A stretch of 39,496 nt of DNA. Origin: an uncultured Bacteroidales bacterium (GTDB lineage Bacteria; Bacteroidota; Bacteroidia; Bacteroidales; UBA932). How positions within the stretch are numbered: the first letter of the stretch is position 1; each line of letters begins with the position of its first letter. A program made the translations under genes and the position numbers. This document shows positions 33,486-39,496 of this stretch, in pieces. Under the pieces are notes generated by a model. It ran no database searches, was not told the DNA's origin, and was given only the letters and a program-made list of their open reading frames with translations. The stretch spans positions 1 through 39,496 of the forward strand of contig CALVDG010000024.1 of the NCBI GenBank assembly GCA_944326255.1, read 5' to 3'.

Positions 33486-35882
33486 TTATCTGTTTCCGAA
33501 ATATACGCGCAGCTTGGCGTAGAAGGCGCGTCCGGCCTTCTGAAGGCTGAAGTTGTCATACAGTTTCTCGTCGGTGAGGTTGCGGCACTCCAGCGAGATG
33601 TTGTACCGTCCGTCCTGTATAGAGTAGCTGATGCTCAGGTTGTGGGACAGCTGTTCCGGGACTACGCTCTTGGAGGCCGGGTCGCCGAATCTCTCCCAGT
33701 ACAGGGGAAAATCGTGCTGGTAGTAACCGTCGTAGCTGACTGTGAGCACGTTGCCTTCGGCTCCAAGACCGTGCCACGAGAACGTGGCGTCGAAGCTGGC
33801 GAACATGTATGGCAGGTTGGGCATGCGCTGGCCGTAGGTCGCACTCTCCTGCATGGAGTTGCCGGCCACGTAGCGCTCGTTGTCGCGCACGTTGATGTTG
33901 TTGAACGTGCCGCCTATGCTGAGCCAGCGGGAAAAGCTGTAACGTGCAGATATGTTGTAGCCGACTGTCCTTACCCGCCCGTGGTTCTCGTAGAAGCCGT
34001 AGCTCATGCCGCTGACCGTGCTCAGCCCTCTCTGGATATAGTCCCTGGTGTCGCGGTAAATAAATGTACCCTCCATGTAGACGGCGTGCTTGTGGAACTG
34101 GCGGTTGAAACTCAGGTTGAGGTTCACGTTGTGGCTGTTCTCAGGACGCAGGTCGGTCTTTCCGGCTTCCAGGTCCTCATCTCCGAACAGCTCGTCGGTG
34201 GTGGGCAGGCGGTAGGCTTTCTCATAGGAGAGTTTCACCTGCAGGCCCTTGATGATGAAATATGTGCCGGCCGCTCCATATCCGAAGGCATTGGTTGTGC
34301 GGCTCATGTTTACGTAGTTGCCTATCCCGTCGCTGCTTTGGGAGACAGGTCCCTGGTTGTACTGGTTGTAGTATTTGCCGAAGGCCGTAACGCTCCATCT
34401 TTTCGATGGCGACAGCATGTACGACAGGCCGGTGATGTTCTTGCGGGTCAGTTTCGGGATGCTGAAATCCGAGAGCTGGGAGCTGCCGTCCACCTTGGAG
34501 CGGGTGGTACGCCTGAAGGAACTGGATACGTGGTTGAGGGTGAAGGTATGGGCCTTGCCGAGGCGGTAGTCGGCGGTGGCGGTCACATTCCAGTTGGTGT
34601 TCAGCGATTTGTTGTCCTGATAGGACTGCTCGCCGCGGCTTCCTGTGTACTTGCGCTCTCCGAGCCAGTTGTATTTGTACGACGAGGTGTCTATGTTCAT
34701 CGTGATGTTGTGGTTGTAGTTGGCGTTCAGCCTTATGTCCAGTCCCTTGACGAACAGGTCCCGCTTGCTGTATTCGAGCGACGGGACGAAAGAGTGGCCT
34801 CTGCGGTGTTTCTCGCCGAAAACTATATACTGGTACACGCCGGTCTGTATCTCCTTGTAGAAATGCGAGTAGTTGAATCCGACCATCAGGCGGTCAGCCC
34901 ATGACTTGCCGGTCACTCCTATCTTTCCTATGGCGGCCTCGTTGTGGAACTGGTCGTTGAAACGTCTTACGTGGTAGATCTTGTTGCGGTCTGTACTTTC
35001 CGAGACACCGTCGTCACCGAACTCTGTGATGTAGCTGTCGATCCAGTAACTGTTGTCCGAGAAATTCTGGAAAGCGTTGATCTCGTAGGTCAGGCCGTTG
35101 CGGAATGTCTGGTTGAAGTTGACATACGATTTGTGCGTGTTGAACGAGCCGTAGGTGTAGGATGCGTCCAGACTCCAGCCACGGCGGCGTTTTTTCGTGA
35201 CAATGTTGATGACACCGCCCAAGGCATCCGTACCGAAACCTACTGGCACCACTCCTTTGTACACTTCTATCCTTTCTGCGAAATTGACCGGTAAGTTGTT
35301 GATGTCAAGAGCTGTACCCGCTCCTTCCTGCGGCACTCCGTCGATAAATATCTTTACGTGTTTGCCGGAGAAACCGTCCAGCGACAGCTGCGCGTCCGAG
35401 CCTACGCCTCCAGACTCGCGTAATTTGAGTCCGGGAAGCTGGGTCAGAGCCTCGCCCAAGCTCCTGCTGGTGTTGTGCATTTCCTTGACGTTGAGGTCCT
35501 GCGCGTTGAAAGCCGAGCGCCGTACATGGCTCGACCTGTTGGAGACCACGACCACTTCGTCCAACTGATGTCTGTCGGTCTTGAGCTCAAAAGTCCTCAT
35601 CGCGACGTTCTTGCCTGTGAGTGTCACTTCCTCTTCAAAGGTTTCGTACCCTACAGCCCTGATGACTAGAGTGTATGTTCCGGCCGGTGCTTTCAGGTGG
35701 AAAATGCCTTTTGTATCGGGGATGCACCATAATTTCGTCCCTTTAAAGTAGATGTCGGCGAATTCTATCGGGCTCTTGTCTTCTGCGGATATGATTTTAC
35801 CGGACAGTCCGGTCATTTCCTGTGCCGTGGCAGAGATGTGCAAAAGCATGCATATCAGTGTGAGGACGCAGTATCTGTTCAT
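33486..35882 (-). CDS. TonB-dependent receptor with carboxypeptidase-regulatory N-domain
   Basis: A 798-aa outer-membrane receptor. Signal peptide [21 protein letters not shown]; CarboxypepD_reg-like domain (about 25-110, [21 protein letters not shown]); plug domain (about 130-235) with [19 protein letters not shown] and the [24 protein letters not shown] signature; then a 22-strand-type barrel to the aromatic C-terminus RVYFGNR. At about 800 aa it is closer to siderophore/heme receptors than to the 1000-aa SusC proteins. It heads an operon with DUF4374 and PepSY genes, which supports metal-complex import energised by TonB/ExbBD. A matched -33/-7 promoter lies upstream. Confidence 0.92.
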   Translation of the reverse strand: MNRYCVLTLICMLLHISATAQEMTGLSGKIISAEDKSPIEFADIYFKGTKLWCIPDTKGIFHLKAPAGTYTLVIRAVGYETFEEEVTLTGKNVAMRTFELKTDRHQLDEVVVVSNRSSHVRRSAFNAQDLNVKEMHNTSRSLGEALTQLPGLKLRESGGVGSDAQLSLDGFSGKHVKIFIDGVPQEGAGTALDINNLPVNFAERIEVYKGVVPVGFGTDALGGVINIVTKKRRRGWSLDASYTYGSFNTHKSYVNFNQTFRNGLTYEINAFQNFSDNSYWIDSYITEFGDDGVSESTDRNKIYHVRRFNDQFHNEAAIGKIGVTGKSWADRLMVGFNYSHFYKEIQTGVYQYIVFGEKHRRGHSFVPSLEYSKRDLFVKGLDIRLNANYNHNITMNIDTSSYKYNWLGERKYTGSRGEQSYQDNKSLNTNWNVTATADYRLGKAHTFTLNHVSSSFRRTTRSKVDGSSQLSDFSIPKLTRKNITGLSYMLSPSKRWSVTAFGKYYNQYNQGPVSQSSDGIGNYVNMSRTTNAFGYGAAGTYFIIKGLQVKLSYEKAYRLPTTDELFGDEDLEAGKTDLRPENSHNVNLNLSFNRQFHKHAVYMEGTFIYRDTRDYIQRGLSTVSGMSYGFYENHGRVRTVGYNISARYSFSRWLSIGGTFNNINVRDNERYVAGNSMQESATYGQRMPNLPYMFASFDATFSWHGLGAEGNVLTVSYDGYYQHDFPLYWERFGDPASKSVVPEQLSHNLSISYSIQDGRYNISLECRNLTDEKLYDNFSLQKAGRAFYAKLRVYFGNR

Positions 35883-35922
35883 TTAAAAAAAGGTTCTCGG
35901 ATTTAATTTTCAAATTGCGCTG

Positions 35923-35953
35923 CAAAGGTACGGCTGTGCCTTTTACGCCGCAA
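35923..35953 (-). promoter_or_regulatory. Bacteroidales-type promoter of the TonB receptor operon
   Basis: On the minus strand: TTG (35951-35953), a 20-nt spacer, then TACCTTTG (35923-35930), an exact TAnnTTTG. The transcript would start near 35917, about 35 nt upstream of the receptor start codon. Confidence 0.6.
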
Positions 35954-36002
35954 TCGCTAAAAATGGAGATTATTCCGCGCAATTTCCGCCATTTTATCCC
36001 TA

Positions 36003-36035
36003 TTTGTTGGTAATGGGAGAAACTTTTTATATTTG
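36003..36035 (+). promoter_or_regulatory. Bacteroidales-type promoter of the BASS transporter operon
   Basis: TTTG (36003-36006), a 21-nt spacer and TATATTTG (36028-36035), both matching the -33 and -7 consensus. The transcript would start near 36041, about 20 nt before the start codon. Confidence 0.65.
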
Positions 36036-36060
36036 CGCGAAACATTGATACTGCGACCGG

Positions 36061-36960
36061 ATGAATACCGTATGGATAGTGATGCCGATTCTTATCGTGC
36101 TGATGTTCCTGCTCGGAACAGACCTTAATGCCAGAGCCTTTGCGGACGTTGCCCGCAAGCCCCGCGCCGTGCTCCTCGGCATGCTGGGGCAGATAGTCCT
36201 GCTGCCGCTGCTGGCTTTCGGGGTGGCCTCGGTGCTGGACCTCAGTCCCGTCTATTTCATGGGGCTGGTCCTGGTGGCCTGTTGTCCGGGAGGCAGCTCC
36301 TCCAATGTGTTCTCGATGCTGGCCCGGGGGGATGTGGCCCTGTCCGTGACCCTGACCGCGATAAGCAGCGTGATAACCCTGTTCACCCTGCCGGTCATCA
36401 TGGAGGTGGTGTCCCGCTTCGTGTCGGAACAGTCGGGGGTGGATGTCAGCCTGCCGGTGGGCAAGCTTGTGGTCCAGAACCTCGTGCTGCTCTTCGTGCC
36501 GATTCTGGCCGGAGCCATTTTCCGCCGTTTCCGTCCGGAGGCCGCAGCCAAGGTGAGCAGAGTCCTCGGCAAAGCCGCATTTCCGGCCTTGATGTTCCTC
36601 GCACTGGTATTTTTCCTGCAGTATCCCCGTGAGATAGTGGACAACCTGTCCGTCCTCGGGCTGGCCGCCGGCGCCCTCATCCTGCTGGCCATGCTATGCA
36701 GCTCCCTGCTTTCCCGGCTCGGAGGCTCCACCCCCGCTGTCCGCCGCACTATTGTCATAGAGGTCGGAATGCAGAATGCCGCCCAGGCCATTGCCATAGC
36801 CACTTCACCGTTTATCTTCAACAGCGGTGAGATGGCCATACCCGCCATCATATATGCCCTGCTGATGAATGTGATACTGTTGACTTACGTTTTCGCCATA
36901 CGCCGCAGGACTGTGAGGGCCGGGGAGGGCACTCCGGTAGAGAATAAGATGAAAAAATAA
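36061..36960 (+). CDS. BASS-family (bile acid:sodium symporter-like) transporter
   Basis: A 299-aa inner-membrane carrier with about nine to ten hydrophobic helices. Family hallmarks: LVACCPGGSSSNVFSMLARGDVALSVTLTAISS (about 78-110), which holds the first conserved crossover, and IEVGMQNAAQAIAIA (about 236-250), the second, where Glu and Gln line the sodium and substrate sites. Length is typical. Members carry bile acids, pantoate, keto acids or other organic anions with sodium; the substrate is not fixed by sequence. It heads an operon with a DUF3843 gene 7 nt downstream. Confidence 0.9.
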   Translation: MNTVWIVMPILIVLMFLLGTDLNARAFADVARKPRAVLLGMLGQIVLLPLLAFGVASVLDLSPVYFMGLVLVACCPGGSSSNVFSMLARGDVALSVTLTAISSVITLFTLPVIMEVVSRFVSEQSGVDVSLPVGKLVVQNLVLLFVPILAGAIFRRFRPEAAAKVSRVLGKAAFPALMFLALVFFLQYPREIVDNLSVLGLAAGALILLAMLCSSLLSRLGGSTPAVRRTIVIEVGMQNAAQAIAIATSPFIFNSGEMAIPAIIYALLMNVILLTYVFAIRRRTVRAGEGTPVENKMKK

Positions 36961-36967
36961 AAATATC

Positions 36968-38488
36968 ATGGGCAGAAAAAATAGAATATATCCGAAGGAC
37001 TGGCTGATATACAAGCCATATACTGTCCCGGACCAGGTTGACAGGTACTATGTCGGTTTGGCGAACGAGGTGATGAATCTGTTGGAGAACTCTGAGGTGT
37101 CCGGGTTTTTCAGCGGGTATCCCGAACTGATGAGGAAGGCCGGGATGTATTTTGCGATGTGGTTCGAGGATATATGCTCGGGAGTGGGCATATGGAGGAC
37201 GGTCAATGAGGAGTGCGTCAAGAGATACGGCGTTCTGCTGCCGTTTTACGATATGTCGGAATATTACGAGGGAGAGGTCAATGTTCAGGATACGGCATTG
37301 CTCTTGTGGAATTTCTTGCAGATTTACAATGAGCACGACAGTGTCATAAATCCTGAGAATCCTGGATTGATGGAAACGGCGTGCAGTCTGGCCGGTTTGT
37401 TCGATGGGGAGTATGAGACAGCACCGGAGAATGTGCGTCTGTATGAGTTCGTGCATAATCCGCTTGTGTCGGACGACTGGTGGAAGTGCCGCGAACTGAT
37501 AGAGTGGTTCCATATGTCGTCCTATGTGTTTATAGATTCGGTCGATGAGCTTGCAGACAGTGCTGAGGAGCAGATAGACATGAACTGCGGTAGCGAACAT
37601 CTGAGCGCGCAGTTCTACGTGCTGAAATTGGAACAGATATTCAACTACCGCTATAATCTGCTTTCTCTTACAGCTGCGCAGTGGTGCGGCAGGATAAGGC
37701 GGGATCCGGTCTTTGATACCGTCCACCGCAGCCCGGTTTCGTATTATTTGTATAAGGGCGAAGCGGATGCGGAGAGGATTGTGCTTTACGATCTGGTTGG
37801 TGATGTGGAGTATGCCGTGGAGAGGGCCTCTTTCAACCGGGACAGTATTCCGGTCATTTTGGGAGGAGCCAAGGCTGGAGAGACAGTATTCATCACCAAT
37901 CTGGTCCGTTTCAAAGACAGGTATTATGTTGCCGGAGTCATCTTTCCTGAGGGGAAAGACAAAGGTGTTGAGAACGTGAGAATGGCCCGTGAGAAGAAAA
38001 GTCTGAAAGAACAGCAGAAAGATCTGTATCCGGTGTTTCTGAATGCCTCCAAAGGACAGCCGGCTGTGTTTGTCAAGGACAGTGCCGGACTAAGGTCTTT
38101 CTATGAGAAGAGTATGGGCTTTAATCTAAAAGACGGAGTCAAGATGCCGGACGTGCCTGCATGGGCTGCGTGTGTCGCGGTGTACTGTGATCCGGTCAGC
38201 GGCATGTATGTATCCATGAGAGGAGGAGAATGTGTGGCATTGCCCTCCAACCATTTCTACAATAAGGATGTTGCGAAGGACCAGGCATTGTCGTTTTATT
38301 ATGATGGCGGCATGGTGACTTATTGGATTGCCTGCCTCCTGCATGACAGCAACCTGCTTCCTGATGCCGCTCTCAACAGTCTCAAAGGCTACGAATACGG
38401 ACGGGATTTCCTTCATCGCAACGGGAGTTTTTTCCTGGACTATTTTTACGGATGCTGCCGGGAGTACGATTATGACCCTTATCAGTAG
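36968..38488 (+). CDS. DUF3843-family protein of unknown function
   Basis: A 506-aa protein with no signal peptide or transmembrane segment. The opening RKNRIYPKDWLIYKPYTVPDQVDRYYVGLANEV resembles DUF3843 proteins, a Bacteroidales family. The first 230 residues look mainly helical, and about 245-500 mixed alpha/beta with GGECVALPSNHFYNKD. No catalytic motif is recognised. It begins 7 nt after the transporter stop and is followed 7 nt later by the HD-domain gene, so all three are probably co-expressed. Cytosolic; role unknown. Confidence 0.65.
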   Translation: MGRKNRIYPKDWLIYKPYTVPDQVDRYYVGLANEVMNLLENSEVSGFFSGYPELMRKAGMYFAMWFEDICSGVGIWRTVNEECVKRYGVLLPFYDMSEYYEGEVNVQDTALLLWNFLQIYNEHDSVINPENPGLMETACSLAGLFDGEYETAPENVRLYEFVHNPLVSDDWWKCRELIEWFHMSSYVFIDSVDELADSAEEQIDMNCGSEHLSAQFYVLKLEQIFNYRYNLLSLTAAQWCGRIRRDPVFDTVHRSPVSYYLYKGEADAERIVLYDLVGDVEYAVERASFNRDSIPVILGGAKAGETVFITNLVRFKDRYYVAGVIFPEGKDKGVENVRMAREKKSLKEQQKDLYPVFLNASKGQPAVFVKDSAGLRSFYEKSMGFNLKDGVKMPDVPAWAACVAVYCDPVSGMYVSMRGGECVALPSNHFYNKDVAKDQALSFYYDGGMVTYWIACLLHDSNLLPDAALNSLKGYEYGRDFLHRNGSFFLDYFYGCCREYDYDPYQ

Positions 38489-38495
38489 ATGCTCT

Positions 38496-38969
38496 ATGAC
38501 GATAGAAGAAACATTGCAGATTGCACTGGATGCTCACAGGGGCCAGAAGGACCTGGACGGCAGGCCTGCCCTCCTGCACCCTATTGCGGTGGGACTTATG
38601 GGCAGTAATGACACTGAAATCATGACGGGTTTCCTGCACGATGTGGTGGAGGACACGGCCTTGACGCTGGAGGACCTGCGCGGCAAAGGCGTGGAAGAGG
38701 ACGTGCTTGCCGCATTGCAGCTCTTGACCCACGATGACGGGCAGGACTACTTCGAGTACGTTCGCAGGATTGCGGAGTCCGGCAACATTGCGGCCATCCA
38801 CGTGAAGACTAACGATTTGAGGCACAATCTCGAAAGGGGACTCAAGACCTATGCCCGCGCCGAGGAGCAGGGCGACACGGCCATGATGGAGCGTCTTGCC
38901 CGTATCAATGACAAGCACCGCAAGGCGCTGCATCTGCTGAGCTGCCGATGTGGAACGCAGAGTGTGTGA
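38496..38969 (+). CDS. Small HD-domain hydrolase, SpoT/MESH1-like
   Basis: A 157-aa stand-alone HD-domain protein. Motifs match the hydrolase half of RelA/SpoT: HRGQKDLDGRPALLHPIAV (His of motif 1), GFLHDVVEDTALT (the HD pair) and HVKTNDLRHNLE (conserved Lys/Asp of the last helix). Small proteins of this shape hydrolyse (p)ppGpp or NADPH-type phosphates with Mn2+ in animals and bacteria; substrate is inference. ATG 38496 is used because the longer open frame lies inside the DUF3843 gene; an in-frame ATG at 38472 is an alternative. Last gene of the BASS/DUF3843 operon. Confidence 0.8.
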   Translation: MTIEETLQIALDAHRGQKDLDGRPALLHPIAVGLMGSNDTEIMTGFLHDVVEDTALTLEDLRGKGVEEDVLAALQLLTHDDGQDYFEYVRRIAESGNIAAIHVKTNDLRHNLERGLKTYARAEEQGDTAMMERLARINDKHRKALHLLSCRCGTQSV

Positions 38970-39194
38970 AAAATGCAGTGTGTTTTATAATGTTCTGATA
39001 ATCAAATATCTGTTAAAAGGGCTGCATTTCCCGATATTCAAATAGTTTTTTAGTTAGATTGATATTACCTTCAGTATTAGACCCGTCTCCTGAATTGTTC
39101 TCTCATGTCTTTGATATGAGTCTGTAGGAGTAATATATTTTAAAGTAAAGTGATATTCGAACAGAGGAAAGAAACAGCAAAGACTGTAATCAAA

Positions 39195-39496
39195 TTACAG
39201 ACCGCTTAGGTCCAAACTGAACTTTACATCTATGACAGGGTCTTTGTGTATAAACATCACCATATATATTGGGGCGTAAATTACCTTATCCTTCTGAGTA
39301 TAATTATCATTACATAGCACAACGGACTCAGGAATATTATACTCGCTACAATCAAGAATATTATTCAGTGCACGATGCCGGGCATAATCCTTGCCGGATT
39401 TCACTTCGAATGCGATATTTTTCTTTCCAACATGACGTTCTGCATTTTTCCAAACCAAAAATACACCTATCTCTGCAATTATCCAAAGAAAATTTC
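39195..39496 (-). CDS. C-terminal fragment of DUF4143-type AAA ATPase (runs off window)
   Basis: The frame is open from the stop at 39195-39197 to the window edge, giving about 100 residues of a larger protein; a TTG at 39456-39458 is not taken as the start. The segment NIAFEVKSGKDYARHRALNNIL and the closing YAPIYMVMFI match the C-terminal DUF4143 (PD-(D/E)XK-like) part of ATPases that carry an N-terminal AAA domain. The stop overlaps a perfect 7-bp hairpin (CTGTAAT/ATTACAG, 39184-39200). AT content is markedly higher than upstream, which fits horizontal acquisition. Function of the family is poorly known. Confidence 0.65.
   Translation of the reverse strand, partial: NFLWIIAEIGVFLVWKNAERHVGKKNIAFEVKSGKDYARHRALNNILDCSEYNIPESVVLCNDNYTQKDKVIYAPIYMVMFIHKDPVIDVKFSLDLSGL

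Noticed and set aside
1..39496. tRNA or rRNA genes
   Set aside because: No cloverleaf with a T-loop consensus and no rRNA-like conserved stretch was recognised by eye; a tRNAscan or Rfam scan would settle this.

Overview
The window looks like a chromosomal segment of a Bacteroidota member, probably order Bacteroidales; the genus cannot be fixed from this sequence alone. Signs are SPII lipoproteins with fimbrillin-like, FISUMP/DUF1566-like and BACON-like modules, a SusC-style TonB receptor with an N-terminal carboxypeptidase-regulatory domain, DUF4374 and DUF3843 families, and -7 boxes of the TAnnTTTG type with -33 TTG/TTTG partners instead of E. coli-type promoters. No rRNA, tRNA or CRISPR array was recognised.

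Layout. 0-4 kb: two surface lipoproteins (fimbrillin/FISUMP-like, then a multi-FN3-like protein) ending at a hairpin terminator, facing a PfkB-family sugar kinase. 5.1-13.4 kb (minus): a five-gene tripartite efflux operon in the order TolC-like channel, HlyD-like adaptor, two 785-aa FtsX/MacB-type permeases and a LolD/MacB-type ATPase, ended by a strong terminator. Divergent from it (13.6-16.4 kb, plus) are an NtrC-family sigma-54 activator and its histidine kinase. The intergenic region holds a near-consensus -24/-12 promoter pointing into the efflux operon, so the locus reads as a self-contained stress-sensing efflux module.

16.4-24.2 kb: an accessory-looking block. It has a noncoding leader with a repeat, then a three-gene cluster (secreted beta-propeller protein with an OmpA-like tail; TPR plus caspase-like peptidase; small outer-membrane barrel), then a BACON/FISUMP lipoprotein. 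The propeller and caspase proteins share a previously unnamed middle domain. A 35-bp sequence occurs on both sides of this block in opposite orientation (33/35 identical).

24.2-26.05 kb: about 1.9 kb with no credible gene but dense structure: a degenerate array of about 105-bp units each starting with a palindrome, a long imperfect inverted repeat, and an 891-bp segment bounded by near-identical 26-bp inverted repeats that contains a strong hairpin and a 24-bp tandem repeat.

26-29.6 kb: an LPP20-like secreted protein, a nitroreductase/methyltransferase pair and a MalY/PatB-type lyase. 29.7-35.9 kb: a lipoprotein with a gingipain-like His/Cys dyad, then (minus) a probable iron or metal-complex uptake operon: TonB receptor, DUF4374 lipoprotein, compact PepSY-TM protein. 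36-39 kb: a BASS-family transporter, a DUF3843 protein and a small SpoT/MESH1-like HD hydrolase in one apparent operon. At the right edge is the C-terminal part of a DUF4143-type AAA ATPase. All functional calls rest on motifs read by eye; no database search was run.
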